From NCBI RefSeq assembly GCF_000282615.1, contig NZ_AKIY01000189.1, positions 103,816 through 167,815 of the forward strand: 64,000 bases of DNA. The letters are read 5' to 3'. The notes below the pieces were generated by a model. It ran no database searches and was not told where the DNA came from. It saw only the letters and a list, made by a program, of their open reading frames with translations. Position 1 is the stretch's first letter, and every line of letters starts with the position of its first letter. This document shows, in pieces, positions 1 to 8,772 of this stretch. Made by a program: the position numbers and the translations under genes. The stretch comes from Bradyrhizobium sp. YR681 (GTDB lineage: Bacteria; Pseudomonadota; Alphaproteobacteria; Rhizobiales; Xanthobacteraceae).

Positions 1-404
1 GTTACCCCCACGAATTCTCCGGCGGCCAGCGCCAGCGTATCTGCATCGCGCGGGCACTGGCGCTGAAGCCCCGCGTGTTGATCGCCGACGAGGCGGTTTC
101 CGCGCTCGACGTCTCCGTGCAGGCCCAGGTGCTGGCGCTGCTTGCCGAGCTCCGTCAGGAGATGAAGCTCGCGATGGTCTTCATTACCCACGATCTGCGC
201 ATCGCCGCCGAGATCGCCGACCGCGTCATCGTGCTCCAGAAGGGCCGCATCGTGGAAGAGGGCGCGACCGCCGACGTCTTCACGGCGCCGCAAGCCGCCT
301 ACACCCGCGATCTGCTCGATGCGATCCCGGGCCGCGACTTCTTCGACCAGCCGGGCTTTGCCAACGCGGCCGGCAAAATTCCGACAGCAAGGATGAGTTC
401 ATGA
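1..404 (+). CDS. Peptide/nickel-type ABC transporter ATP-binding protein, 3' part
   Basis: This is the C-terminal part of an ABC ATPase; the gene begins before the window. Reading from base 3, the ABC signature FSGGQRQR appears at once, followed by an unusual Walker B region ([18 protein letters not shown]) and the switch His in [16 protein letters not shown]. The wording of the D-loop and the tail [14 protein letters not shown] is typical of Dpp/Opp-type ATPases (DppF/OppF side) that power uptake of dipeptides, oligopeptides or similar solutes. The usual Walker B Asp-Glu-Pro is Asp-Glu-Ala here. The stop overlaps the ATG of the next gene (ATGA at 401-404), so the two are translationally coupled. 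The substrate is not readable from this fragment, but the peptidase and gamma-glutamyltransferase downstream point to peptides. Confidence 0.85.
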   Translation, partial: YPHEFSGGQRQRICIARALALKPRVLIADEAVSALDVSVQAQVLALLAELRQEMKLAMVFITHDLRIAAEIADRVIVLQKGRIVEEGATADVFTAPQAAYTRDLLDAIPGRDFFDQPGFANAAGKIPTARMSS

Positions 405-1625
405 CCGACAGCGTTCCCCTTCCAGCCGGCGCGCGCGAGCGCATCGAGGCCGCCGTCGATGCGGCCTTCGATCGGCAGGTCGAAACCACGATCGCGTTCA
501 CGGCCATTCCGAGCACGCGCGCTGCGGAAGCCCCTTGCCAGGACATGTTCGCAAAGCTGCGGTCCGGTCGAGACCGATTTTTCGCGCGCGCGCTCCGTCG
601 TCGGCACTTTTCGGCCCAGGAAGGAAGAGGGCCGCTCGCTGATCCTTCAGGGGCATTGCGACGTGGTGCCGGTGGGCCCGCTCGACATGTGGGAGCGGCC
701 GCCGTTCCAGCCGGTGGTCGAGGACGGCTGGCTCTATGGCCGCGGCGCCGGCGACATGAAGTCCGGCACCATCTCGGCGCTGTATGCGCTCGATGCGATC
801 AAGGAAGCGGGCTACAAGCCCAAGGGCCGCATCCACCTGCAATCGGTGATCGAGGAGGAGAGTACCGGCCTCGGCGCGCTCTCGACGCTCCAGCGCGGCT
901 ATCGCGCCGATGCCTGCATCCTGCCCGAGCCGACCGACGAGAAGCTGATGCGCGCCCAGGTCGGGGTGATCTGGTTCCGCCTGAAAGTGCGCGGGATACC
1001 CGTCCATGTCGCGCGCGCCGGCACCGGTTCGAATGCGATCAAGGCTGCCATTCATCTGATCCAGAAGCTCGAAGGTCTCGAAGCCGAGTGGAACGAGCGC
1101 GCCAAGACGCATCCCTCGTTCAAGTCGGTCGATCATCCGCTCAACTTCAATCCCGGTATCATCAAAGGCGGTGACTGGGCCTCCAGCGTTCCTGCCTGGT
1201 GCGATGTCGATTGCCGCATCGGCGTCCTGCCCGGCTGGAAGATCGCCGACGCCCAGGCCGAGATCGTGGATTTCGTCGCCAAGGCGGCGCGCTCGCATCC
1301 GTTCCTCGCCAACAACCCACCGGAGATCGTCTGGTCAGGCTTCCTGTCGCCGGGCTACGAGGCGACCGACATTCAGGAGAGCGAAGCCGTTCTGGCTCCG
1401 GTCTACGAGCACGTGTTCGGCCGCAAGCTGACCAGCTTCTCGTCCACCGCGCTGACCGACGCACGCTTTTATGGCCTCGACTTCGGCGTTCCCGCCTTCT
1501 GCTTCGGCGCCAAGATGGAGGGCGCGCACGGCTTCAACGAACGGGTCGATCTCGCCTCGGTGAAGCGGGTCACCAAGGCGCTCGCACTGTTCACCGCGAG
1601 CTGGTGCGGCATCGAGGCCAAGTAG
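401..1625 (+). pseudogene. M20-family peptidase/deacylase (ArgE/DapE-like), frameshifted
   Basis: The N-terminus is read in one frame from the ATG at 401 to about 558 (ending DMFAKL). The rest of the protein is in another frame from GGT at 561 (GPVETDFSRARS) to the stop at 1625. The second part has the M20 zinc-site motifs: LQGHCDVVP, GRGAGDMKSG, the catalytic pair in VIEEEST, and a late metal-ligand His in EGAHGFNERV. At the junction roughly 20 residues that family members carry between these segments also seem to be missing. A frame-breaking deletion therefore explains the sequence better than a one-base error. M20 enzymes hydrolyse amide bonds of acyl-amino acids or short peptides. As it stands the gene should not make a full enzyme, unless the assembly is wrong here. 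Confidence 0.75.
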
Positions 1626-1662
1626 CTCAAAGAGGGAAACTCACAACAAGGGAGGTTCGCGA

Positions 1663-2298
1663 ATGGACAGCCAGGGTGCAGGCGGCAAGCCGCCGGTCAA
1701 GTCGCAGGAGGATCTGCGCGCGCATTTCGGGCAGCTCAGCCCGCTCGCCGAGAAGAAGGTTCTCGATCATCTCGACAAGTTCTGCCGAGACTTCATCGCC
1801 CTGTCCCCGTTCCTGGTCCTCGCCACCAGCGACGGCAACGGTCACGCCGATGCCAGTCCCCGGGGCGACGCGCCGGGCTTCGTTGCCGTGCTCGACGACA
1901 AGACGCTGCTGGTCCCCGACCGGCGCGGCAACAACCGTGTCGACACCTTTGGCAATATCATCGCCTCGCCCGGCATCGGGCTGATTTTCCTGGTGCCCGG
2001 GATCAACGAGACCCTGCGTGTCAACGGCCGCGCCGAAATATCGCAAGATGCCGAGCTCTTGACGCCGCTCGCGGTGCAGAACGCCGTCCCCATCATCGGG
2101 CTCAAGATCCATGTCGAGGAAACCTATTTCCACTGCGGCAAGGCGCTGATGCGCTCAAAGCTCTGGAATCCGGCGGCACAGGTCGAACGCAACAGCTTCC
2201 CGACGCTGGGCCGGATCATCGCCGAGCAAACCGCCGCCATCGGGGTCGCAGAGGCCGAGAAGACGATGGAAGAAGCGTACCGTACGAGGCTCTACTGA
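1663..2298 (+). CDS. Pyridoxamine 5'-phosphate oxidase-family FMN-binding protein
   Basis: The 211-residue protein has the split-barrel flavin-binding pattern of the PNPOx-related family: FLVLATSDGNGHADASPRGD near residues 50-70, then LLVPDRRGNNRVDTFGNI and a C-terminal helix. Many such proteins are annotated as MSMEG_1061-like or general flavin/haem-utilising proteins and their substrate is usually unknown. The start is supported by a strong ribosome site (AGGGAGG) 8 bases before the ATG. It lies 37 bases after the broken peptidase and just before ggt, so it is probably in the same transcript. The role in that pathway is not evident. Confidence 0.75.
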   Translation: MDSQGAGGKPPVKSQEDLRAHFGQLSPLAEKKVLDHLDKFCRDFIALSPFLVLATSDGNGHADASPRGDAPGFVAVLDDKTLLVPDRRGNNRVDTFGNIIASPGIGLIFLVPGINETLRVNGRAEISQDAELLTPLAVQNAVPIIGLKIHVEETYFHCGKALMRSKLWNPAAQVERNSFPTLGRIIAEQTAAIGVAEAEKTMEEAYRTRLY

Positions 2299-2300
2299 GA

Positions 2301-4022
2301 ATGACCGATCTGATATCCTGGCGGCAACGGGCGGGCACGCTGTTCGATTGCGAGAAGACGTCGGCGACCGCCCGCCGCGGCATGGCCGTGACCAATCATC
2401 CGCTGGCTTCCGCTGCCGCGCTCGAGATGATGGGCGCCGGCGGCAATGCGATCGACGCGACCGTCGCGGCGCTGTTCACGCTGACCGTGGTCGAGCCGAT
2501 GATGGTCGGCATTTTTGGTGGTGGCGTCGCGGTGATCAGGCTTGCGGACGGCCGCATCACGACGATCGATGGTCTTTCCACGGCGCCCGCTGCCTGCCGT
2601 CCCGACAGTTACAAGCCAGTGTCCGACCGGTGGCCGGACTACATGGAGACGGAGGGGCGCCGCAACGCCGTCGGTGCCGCCGCGGTCGCGGTTCCCGGCA
2701 CGCTGAAGGCGTGGTGCGAGGCACAGGAGCGCTTCGGCAAGCTGCCGCTGGACTCGGTGATGGAGCCCGCCATCCGGCATGCGCGCCGCGGCTTTGCGGT
2801 GACGCCCTATCTCGCCAATTGCATTGCCGAGATGGCGCCGGACCTGTCACGCAACGCCGCGATCTCGGCGAAATTCCTGCCGAAGGAGAAGCCGCTCAGG
2901 GCGGGCTCGCTCCTGGTGCAGGGCGAATATGCGGAGACGCTTGGCGCCATCGCCAAGGAAGGGCCGGGCGCGGTCTATGGCGGCAGCCTCGGCGACGTCA
3001 TCGCACATGAATTGTTTAAGGCCGGTTCCTTCCTGACTGCTGCCGACCTCGAGGCCTACAAGACGATCGAACGCGAACCGGTCCGCGGCACCTATCGCGG
3101 CGTCGAGCTGATCGGCCCCGCGCCGCCCGCGTCCGGCGGCGTCCACATCATCCAGATGCTCAACATCCTGGAAGCCTACGAGATCGGCAAGTCCGGCTTC
3201 GGTACGGTCGAGACGATCCATCTGATGCTCGAGGCCCTGAAGATCGCCGCCGCCGATCGCCGCGCGGCGACGGCCGATCCGGCCTTCGTCAAGGTGCCGG
3301 TCGAGCAGCTTGTCTCCAAGGACTACGCCGCCCGGCGCCGCGCCGAAATCGATCCTGCGCGCGTCGGCACCTATGTCGCCGGCGTCGGCATCCAGACCAC
3401 GCCGACGGGCACCAACGAGTCCGCCAACACCACCCATGTCACGATCGCCGATGGCGACGGCAACATCGTCACCTCGACCCAGACCATCAACTCGCTGTTC
3501 GGCGCGCGCATCATGATCCCTGGCACCGGTATCATCCCGAACAATTACATGTACCTGTTCGACCCGCATCCTGGTCACGCGCTGTCGCTGGCGCCGGGCA
3601 AGCGCATCACCAGCGGCATCTCGGCGATGATCGGCCTCAGCGAGGGCCGGCCGGCCTTCGCGGTCGGCATGCCCGGCGCGCACCGGATTCCCGCAGGCGT
3701 GCTCCAGGCCGTCATCAACCTGGTCGACCACGGCATGAGCCTTCAGGAGGCGGTCGAGGCGCCGCGCATCTTCTCTTGGGGCCAGGAGGCCGAGATCGAG
3801 ACCGGGATGACCGCTGGCGTGCGCGAGAAGCTCACGGCGCTCGGTCATCCCGTGGTGTCACCCGCCCATGTCGGCGGCGGCATGTGTGCGATCGGCTTTG
3901 GGCTCGACGGCGAGATGACGGGCGCGGCGTGCTGGCGCGCCGACGGCGTGCCGATGGGCGTCGGCGGCGGCCTCGCCCGCGCCGGCACCTCGTTCTGGCC
4001 CGATCCGCGTCGGCCGCGCTGA
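2301..4022 (+). CDS. ggt: Gamma-glutamyltransferase
   Basis: The 573-residue protein is full length for gamma-glutamyltranspeptidase (N-terminal nucleophile hydrolase). It shows AVTNHPLASAAALEMMGAGGNAIDA near the N-terminus and the autoprocessing/catalytic Thr in ANTTHVTIADGDGN near residue 375. Further on are the conserved NSLFG and SLAPGKR segments and PRIFSWGQ near the end. It cleaves gamma-glutamyl amides such as glutathione, or transfers the glutamyl group. No strong export signal is visible (start MTDLISWRQRAG), so a cytoplasmic form is possible. It starts two bases after the preceding stop, which argues for an operon with the ABC ATPase and peptidase upstream. Confidence 0.92.
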   Translation: MTDLISWRQRAGTLFDCEKTSATARRGMAVTNHPLASAAALEMMGAGGNAIDATVAALFTLTVVEPMMVGIFGGGVAVIRLADGRITTIDGLSTAPAACRPDSYKPVSDRWPDYMETEGRRNAVGAAAVAVPGTLKAWCEAQERFGKLPLDSVMEPAIRHARRGFAVTPYLANCIAEMAPDLSRNAAISAKFLPKEKPLRAGSLLVQGEYAETLGAIAKEGPGAVYGGSLGDVIAHELFKAGSFLTAADLEAYKTIEREPVRGTYRGVELIGPAPPASGGVHIIQMLNILEAYEIGKSGFGTVETIHLMLEALKIAAADRRAATADPAFVKVPVEQLVSKDYAARRRAEIDPARVGTYVAGVGIQTTPTGTNESANTTHVTIADGDGNIVTSTQTINSLFGARIMIPGTGIIPNNYMYLFDPHPGHALSLAPGKRITSGISAMIGLSEGRPAFAVGMPGAHRIPAGVLQAVINLVDHGMSLQEAVEAPRIFSWGQEAEIETGMTAGVREKLTALGHPVVSPAHVGGGMCAIGFGLDGEMTGAACWRADGVPMGVGGGLARAGTSFWPDPRRPR

Positions 4023-4069
4023 ACGGGTCGTGACTTCTCCCTCATCGAGGAGGATGGTAGGGACAGGAC

Positions 4070-4681
4070 ATGACCTGGTCCTTCCTGCTCACCTCGCTGA
4101 TCGTCGTCGCCTCGCCCGGCACCGGCGTGCTCTATACGCTGGCTGCGGCACTCACGCGCGGCTCGCGCGCCAGCATCGCAGCCGCCTTCGGCTGCACGCT
4201 CGGGATCGTGCCGCACATGCTTGCGGCGATGCTGGGCCTGGCCGCCGTGCTCCATACCAGCGCGCTGGCCTTTGCCGCGCTGAAATGGGGCGGCGTGCTC
4301 TATCTGCTCTACATGTCCTGGCAGGCGTTGCGCGAGACCGGGGCGCTGGCGGTCGAGGGCGAGATCAAGGAGCGTTCGAGCGGCCGGGTCATCGTGACAG
4401 GCTTCCTGATCAATATCCTCAATCCAAAGCTCTCGATCTTCTTCCTCGCCTTCCTGCCCCAGTTCATCGCGGTGGACGAGGCCCATGTGTTGGCGCGGAT
4501 GCTGGAATTGAGCGGCGCCTTCATGGCGATGACGTTTGCAGTCTTCGTCGTCTACGGGCTCTGCGCCGCTTCGGTGCGCGAGCGCGTCATCTCCCGCCCG
4601 GCCGTCATGGCCTGGCTGCGCCGCAGCTTTGCCGCCGGTTTTGCGATGCTCGGTGCCAAGCTGGCGTTTGCTGAAAGGTAG
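4070..4681 (+). CDS. LysE/RhtB-family amino-acid exporter
   Basis: The 203-residue membrane protein has about six hydrophobic segments and the LysE-family hallmarks: ASPGTGVLYTLAAALTRGSRA near residue 15 (normally PGP), an AFGCTLGI turn, a KWGGVLYLLYMSW helix, and FLINILNPKLSIFFLAFLPQFI near residue 110. These transporters expel amino acids or related metabolites across the inner membrane. It follows ggt by 47 bases and may relieve the amino-acid load created by peptide or gamma-glutamyl breakdown. The Pro-Gly-Thr instead of Pro-Gly-Pro in the first motif is a common variant. Confidence 0.85.
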   Translation: MTWSFLLTSLIVVASPGTGVLYTLAAALTRGSRASIAAAFGCTLGIVPHMLAAMLGLAAVLHTSALAFAALKWGGVLYLLYMSWQALRETGALAVEGEIKERSSGRVIVTGFLINILNPKLSIFFLAFLPQFIAVDEAHVLARMLELSGAFMAMTFAVFVVYGLCAASVRERVISRPAVMAWLRRSFAAGFAMLGAKLAFAER

Positions 4682-4714
4682 GCGCTCTTCACCTTTCCCC
4701 GCTTCCTTCCTTCA

Positions 4715-4739
4715 CCTCTCCCCGCCTGCGAGGGGAGGG
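4715..4739. repeat. Intergenic imperfect palindrome, copy 1 of 3
   Basis: A CCTCTCCCCGC...GAGGGGAGGG palindrome starts 34 bases after the lysE-like stop. Similar units occur at 7225-7249 and 45391-45415, each just downstream of a stop codon. It can fold into a GC-rich hairpin and resembles a REP-type element or terminator. Confidence 0.6.
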
Positions 4740-4774
4740 AGTGAGAGAGAGCGGAGCGCGACAACGCAGCCAAT

Positions 4775-4797
4775 AAAAAAGCGGGCCTTGCGCCCGC
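4775..4797 (-). terminator. Rho-independent terminator for the 23-residue peptide gene
   Basis: A perfect 6-bp stem (GCGGGC / GCCCGC, loop CTTGC) at 4781-4797 is flanked on its left by six A residues. Read on the minus strand this is a stem followed by a T run. It lies 75 bases past the stop of the minus-strand peptide gene at 4872-4943. Confidence 0.7.
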
Positions 4798-4871
4798 CAC
4801 CTTCAAACTCTCTCGACATTGACCGGAGCCCGGGCGGAGCGAAACTCCACCCGGGCAAAGAACAAGCCGCG

Positions 4872-4943
4872 TTACTTCTTCTTCGCGGCCTTCTTGGTCT
4901 TCTTCGCCTTCGCCTTCTTCGCCTTCTTCGCTTTCTTAGCCAT
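4872..4943 (-). CDS. 23-residue lysine/alanine-rich peptide (histone H1-tail-like)
   Basis: A complete small reading frame encodes Met followed only by Lys, Ala and one Thr, in KKA-type steps (MAKKAKKAKKAK... to AAKKK), with 14 lysines in 23 residues. It has a ribosome site (AGAGGA, 6 bases before ATG), a stop codon, and its own terminator on the minus strand. That makes it look like a real gene rather than chance. The composition is that of bacterial histone H1-like tails, so nucleic-acid binding is a reasonable guess but unproven. It is transcribed convergently with the lysE-like gene. Confidence 0.6.
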   Translation of the reverse strand: MAKKAKKAKKAKAKKTKKAAKKK

Positions 4944-5345
4944 AGTATCCTCTTAGGGGTTCATGGTTAAACGCGACACGAGGGATGCTCGGCGGAGGGC
5001 CAGCCTCGCAACATCCTCGATGACAAGCTCAGCAGATTCGCAGGGCTCTGCCCCGTGCTGTCACATCCGTGTCATCGCGTTATCCACAGCTCAGATGCAT
5101 TTTCGGGTGATTTTGGTCCGCGAATCCGCATCGAAGCGTCGGTGGCGCGACGTCGGCGACATGCCTAACGATCCGACAACGCGCGCGCCGTTCATGAATC
5201 CAAAACCAAGGACTGGGTTTGAAGGGTCGCAGTGAGACTCCGTTAAGTGCAACCCGCGCATTGTTCCCGCAAGAAAACGGGGATGGGTGATGAACGAACG
5301 GCTGCCACAGACAGGGGGCGGGACGCTGCGCGTGCTGCGGCGGCC
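4944..5345. other. Intergenic region upstream of the diguanylate cyclase
   Basis: About 400 bases with no convincing gene. It must contain the promoter of the minus-strand peptide (ribosome site right of 4943) and that of the GGDEF gene. One isolated DnaA-box-like nonamer (TTATCCACA) sits at 5080-5088. Open frames here have poor coding character. Confidence 0.4.
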
Positions 5346-6557
5346 ATGCTGAACGTACCGACGCTCTGGACGGTCTTCGCCGTCAACTTCATGGCGCTCG
5401 GCCTGATCTGGGCCTACGTGACGCACTCCTATCCGAAATTCGCGGCCGCGCGGTTCTGGATGGCATCGGCCTTCGTCGCTGCGGCGGGGGCGTTGGCCGC
5501 CCTGGTCCGCCTGTTCGTCGCTTCTCCCGTACCGCTGCTGATCGGAGCCACCGGTGTCGTCGCGGCGAGCTGTCTCGCCGCCATGGGCATCCAGCGCTTC
5601 TACGATCGCCCGGTGTCATGGCGCGTCATGGCCGCGACGGGCGTCTTGAGCCTCGGCGGTGTCGTCTTCTTCATGGTCGGCTTCGATCACATGCAGCTGC
5701 GCATGCTCAGCTACACCATCGGCCAGGCCCTGCCGCTGGCGCTGTCGCTGCGTCTGTTGCTGTCGCCGCCCGAAGGCCGCGTCAGTCCGGGCGCACGTCT
5801 GTCCGGCATCGTCATCCTCGCCACCATCGCGATCTTTCTCGCTCGCACCGTGGGCAACCTGCTCGGCCACGATTTCTCGGCGGCCGCCGGCGGTCAGACC
5901 CATGCCGTCATGGTGCTGGGCCTCCTGTTCCTGTCGATGACGCTCAATTTCGGCTTCCTGCTGATGGCGATGGATCGCCTGCGTGGCGAGGTCGCCGACC
6001 TTGCGCTGCTCGACGATCTCACCGGTGTCGCCAACCGACGTCATCTGTTGCAGCGCCTGTCCGAGGAATGCGCCCGTTCGGAACGCAGCGGCGAGCCGTT
6101 CTCGCTGCTGGTGATCGATCTCGACGGCTTCAAGACCATCAACGACACCTATGGCCACGCCGCGGGCGACGACTGCCTGCGGCACTTCACCCTGATGGCG
6201 CAGACGCGCTTGCGGCCCGGCGACATGCTCGCCCGTACCGGCGGCGACGAGTTCTGCGTCGTGCTGCCGTCCTCCGGCTTGCGCGAGGCGGCCGCGATCG
6301 CCCACCGCGTGCTCGAGGTCTGCCGTCAGGACGCCGTCGCCTGCATCGGCAACGACATTCCGATCGCGATCTCGATCGGCGTCGCCGAGTGGGACCGCGG
6401 CATCGGCCAATTTCCGGACCGGCTGATCGCGCACGCCGACCACGCGCTCTATGCCGCCAAGAAGAACGGCAAGAACGATTTTGCGGTCTACGATCCGGCG
6501 CCGCCGCTGTCGCCCGAGCCGGCCGGATTCGGCGCGGCCGCGCGCAAATTTGCCTGA
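5346..6557 (+). CDS. Membrane-bound diguanylate cyclase (GGDEF)
   Basis: The first ~210 residues are a multi-helix membrane sensor region of about six hydrophobic segments (WTVFAVNFMALGLIW, FWMASAFVAAAGALAALV, VLGLLFLSMTLNFGFLLMA). A GGDEF domain follows (LDDLTGVANRRHLLQ to LYAAKKNGKNDF). The active site reads RTGGDEFC, and the inhibitory I-site RPGD lies exactly five residues upstream, so product inhibition by c-di-GMP is expected. It should convert two GTP to c-di-GMP. I chose the ATG at 5346 (MLNVPTLW...) because the upstream in-frame extension is hydrophilic and lacks a better site. The signal sensed is unknown; no EAL domain is present. Confidence 0.88.
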   Translation: MLNVPTLWTVFAVNFMALGLIWAYVTHSYPKFAAARFWMASAFVAAAGALAALVRLFVASPVPLLIGATGVVAASCLAAMGIQRFYDRPVSWRVMAATGVLSLGGVVFFMVGFDHMQLRMLSYTIGQALPLALSLRLLLSPPEGRVSPGARLSGIVILATIAIFLARTVGNLLGHDFSAAAGGQTHAVMVLGLLFLSMTLNFGFLLMAMDRLRGEVADLALLDDLTGVANRRHLLQRLSEECARSERSGEPFSLLVIDLDGFKTINDTYGHAAGDDCLRHFTLMAQTRLRPGDMLARTGGDEFCVVLPSSGLREAAAIAHRVLEVCRQDAVACIGNDIPIAISIGVAEWDRGIGQFPDRLIAHADHALYAAKKNGKNDFAVYDPAPPLSPEPAGFGAAARKFA

Positions 6558-6590
6558 AGCCTGATACGCTGGGGTCCCCGCTGGACTCCC

Positions 6591-7214
6591 ATGATGATAT
6601 CTCGCCTGCTCACGGCCATTCTCGCCGCCTTCCTGATCGCTCCCGTCGCCGCAGCCGACCCCGAGTTCGCAAAGCTCGCGCGCAGCCCCGGCACGCCTGA
6701 CATTCCCGGCCTGAAGATCGTCTGGCTCGCGCCGTGGGGCGACGTTCGCAACGCAACACCCTGGCGCAACATCATCGTGCACCAGACCGAGGGGCCGGCG
6801 GGCTCGGCGCGCGGCGGTGCGGCGGAGCAGGCGAAGAATCCGACCCGGCGCGGCGTCACGGTGTGGGTGGAGACCGACGGCACGGTCTATTGGGCTGTTG
6901 CCGAAAACCTGGTGCCGACCCATGGCGACGGCGCCAACCGCAACGACAACAAATACATCGACAACAGGGCGACCTACCGCCAGGTGGTGCGTGACAATTC
7001 GATCGGCGTCGAGTTCGCCGGCAATTATCCCGATGTTGCCGCGGGCCCCACCGAGGCGCAGGTCGCGGCATGGAAGATCCTCGTGAAGGTGCTGCGCGCG
7101 CGCTACGACATCCCGCTGACCCACGTTTATGCGCACAACTGGATCGACTACAAGGACGCCCGCTATTGCGAGGGCTGCTGGCTCGCGACCCTGGCGAGAA
7201 TTTGGGGAGAGTAG
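6591..7214 (+). CDS. Exported N-acetylmuramoyl-L-alanine amidase (Amidase_2/PGRP fold)
   Basis: The 207-residue protein begins with a clear Sec signal peptide (MMISRLLTAILAAFLIAPVAAA). It then has the Amidase_2 zinc-site pattern: first His in NIIVHQTEG, second His in HVYAHNWIDYKD with a nearby ARYCEGCW, and the conserved IGVEFAGNYP stretch. Such enzymes cut the bond between MurNAc and L-Ala of peptidoglycan in the periplasm. It follows the diguanylate cyclase by 33 bases on the same strand, so co-transcription is possible, but no functional link is evident. Confidence 0.8.
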   Translation: MMISRLLTAILAAFLIAPVAAADPEFAKLARSPGTPDIPGLKIVWLAPWGDVRNATPWRNIIVHQTEGPAGSARGGAAEQAKNPTRRGVTVWVETDGTVYWAVAENLVPTHGDGANRNDNKYIDNRATYRQVVRDNSIGVEFAGNYPDVAAGPTEAQVAAWKILVKVLRARYDIPLTHVYAHNWIDYKDARYCEGCWLATLARIWGE

Positions 7215-7224
7215 AAGATGCGCT

Positions 7225-7249
7225 CCCTCGCCGCGCTTGCGGGGAGAGG
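7225..7249. repeat. Intergenic imperfect palindrome, copy 2 of 3
   Basis: CCCTCGCCGCGC...GCGGGGAGAGGC lies 10 bases after the amidase stop and between two convergent genes. It is related to the palindromes at 4715-4739 and 45391-45415. Confidence 0.55.
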
Positions 7250-7257
7250 CGAAGAGA

Positions 7258-7599
7258 CTACACCGGCTGGGCCATCCAGCCGAAAAACCGCCGGATCAAT
7301 CCCGGCCGCCGCGGTACCTCCGGCGGCCCGTCTGCCGCCAGCATGCGTTTGAAGAAGTAATCCAGAAACGCCATGTCGTTCGGCTCGGTGACGGTGAACG
7401 TCTCGTCGCCGAAGAACACGCTGTAGTTAAAGAAGAACGGTCCCATGATCGGAATCGTCGCGGTCGAGGCGTAATCCTTGGAGATCACGAACTCGGCGGG
7501 ATCGAGCCCGTGCTCGCGCATCGCCTGCTCGACCAGCGGCAGCTTGCGCATGAACTGGGCTGAAAAGCCGCCGACGGTGGATTGCAGGATGATCGACAC
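7258..7599 (-). CDS. Conserved-looking hypothetical protein, 113 residues
   Basis: I do not recognise this family. The sequence looks genuinely coding: balanced composition, a mixed N-terminal half (LPLVEQAMREHGLDPAEFVISKDYA) that could contact a partner, and an aromatic central part (GPFFFNYSVFFGDETFTV). It ends in a positively charged tail (RRPGLIRRFFGWMAQPV). There is no signal peptide or obvious membrane helix. The start appears to be GTG at 7599 with a weak AGAGGA upstream. It converges with the amidase gene and sits between it and the rpoH terminator. Confidence 0.6.
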   Translation of the reverse strand: MSIILQSTVGGFSAQFMRKLPLVEQAMREHGLDPAEFVISKDYASTATIPIMGPFFFNYSVFFGDETFTVTEPNDMAFLDYFFKRMLAADGPPEVPRRPGLIRRFFGWMAQPV

Positions 7600-7711
7600 G
7601 ATGGTGTCCGTCCTCTTGGTGCTTGCGCCCGATACTTTGGGCCGGTCGACGCGATACCGGTTCAGGATGCCCGGCCGGCGCCGGCGCGAACATGCGGCAC
7701 CTCACACACAC

Positions 7712-7741
7712 AAAAAAAGCCGGCGTTGCCGCCGGCTTTTT
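7712..7741 (-). terminator. Bidirectional rho-independent terminator after rpoH
   Basis: A perfect 7-bp stem GCCGGCG / CGCCGGC with loop TTGC at 7719-7736 has seven A residues on the left and five T residues on the right. It can therefore stop transcription on both strands. It lies 42 bases past the rpoH stop. Confidence 0.85.
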
Positions 7742-7783
7742 GTCTTTTCTCGATCCGCCAATTCCTGGCGCCGAAGCCTTCGC

Positions 7784-8683
7784 TTAGAGCGCGGCTTCCA
7801 GCGCGGCCTGTTCGGCCTTTGCGATGGTGCCCTTGACCGCGGCCTGCACCTTTTCGAAGGCGCGGACCTCGATCTGGCGGACACGCTCGCGCGACACGCC
7901 GAACTCGGCGGCAAGGTCTTCCAGCGTCATCGGCTCATCGGCGAGGCGACGGGCCTCGAAGATGCGGCGTTCGCGCGGGTTGAGCACGCCCATGGCGCCA
8001 TTCAGGGCGTCACGGCGGTGATCATACTCCTCGTGCTCCGCCATCATGGCTTCCTGGTTGGGCGTATTGTCGACCAGCCAGTCCTGCCATTCGCCGGCTT
8101 CGCCGTCGTCGCGGATCGGTGCGTTGAGCGACGCGTCACCGCCGAGGCGGCGGTTCATGTCGATCACGTCCTGGGCGGTGACGCCCAGCCGCTTTGCAAT
8201 GACCGCGACCTGGTCGGGGCGAAGATCGCCTTCGTCCAGTGCGTTGATCTTGCTCTTCGCCTTGCGCAGGTTGAAGAACAGCTTCTTCTGGTTCGCGGTG
8301 GTGCCCATCTTCACGAGCGACCAGGAACGCAGGATGTACTCTTGAATCGACGCCTTGATCCACCACATCGCGTAGGTGGCGAGACGGAACCCCTTTTCGG
8401 GTTCGAAACGCTTCACCGCCTGCATCAGGCCGACATTGCCTTCCGAGACGACCTCGGAGATCGGCAGGCCGTAGCCGCGATAGCCCATGGCGATCTTGGC
8501 CACGAGGCGGAGATGGCTGGTGACGAGTTGGTGCGCCGCATCGCGATCGTCATGCTCCCGCCAACGCTTGGCGAGCATGTATTCCTGCTGGGGCTCCAGC
8601 ATCGGGAACTTGCGAATTTCGGCGAGGTAACGAGAAAGGCCGGATTCTCCATTAAGGACCGGCAGAGCAGCGGTACGGGCCAT
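7784..8683 (-). CDS. rpoH: RNA polymerase heat-shock sigma factor (sigma-32)
   Basis: The 299-residue sigma factor has region 2 (LVTSHLRLVAKIAMGYRGYG, with GLMQAVKRFEPEKGFRLATYAMWWIKASI) and region 4 (LNPRERRIFEARRL, and VSRERVRQIEVRAFEKVQ). The RpoH box is recognisable as QKKLFFNLRKAK. It directs RNA polymerase to heat-shock promoters. An earlier in-frame Met exists, but MARTAALPVLNGE at 8683 matches the usual start. Alphaproteobacteria often carry several rpoH genes. This one has no small-heat-shock operon next to it, so it is more likely the housekeeping paralogue (rpoH2-like) than a ROSE-controlled rpoH1. That assignment is inference. Confidence 0.92.
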   Translation of the reverse strand: MARTAALPVLNGESGLSRYLAEIRKFPMLEPQQEYMLAKRWREHDDRDAAHQLVTSHLRLVAKIAMGYRGYGLPISEVVSEGNVGLMQAVKRFEPEKGFRLATYAMWWIKASIQEYILRSWSLVKMGTTANQKKLFFNLRKAKSKINALDEGDLRPDQVAVIAKRLGVTAQDVIDMNRRLGGDASLNAPIRDDGEAGEWQDWLVDNTPNQEAMMAEHEEYDHRRDALNGAMGVLNPRERRIFEARRLADEPMTLEDLAAEFGVSRERVRQIEVRAFEKVQAAVKGTIAKAEQAALEAAL

Positions 8684-8772
8684 TTTTAGCCCCTCCAAAG
8701 GTTCAGGCCCCCGATAGCGGCGGGCCAGGCAGACGACCGCTGTGTTAAAGCCGGCCGTAGCTGCGATGTTCC

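Noticed and set aside
5080..5088. TTATCCACA DnaA-box match
   Set aside because: A single isolated box with no other boxes or AT-rich unwinding element nearby; expected by chance in a window this long.
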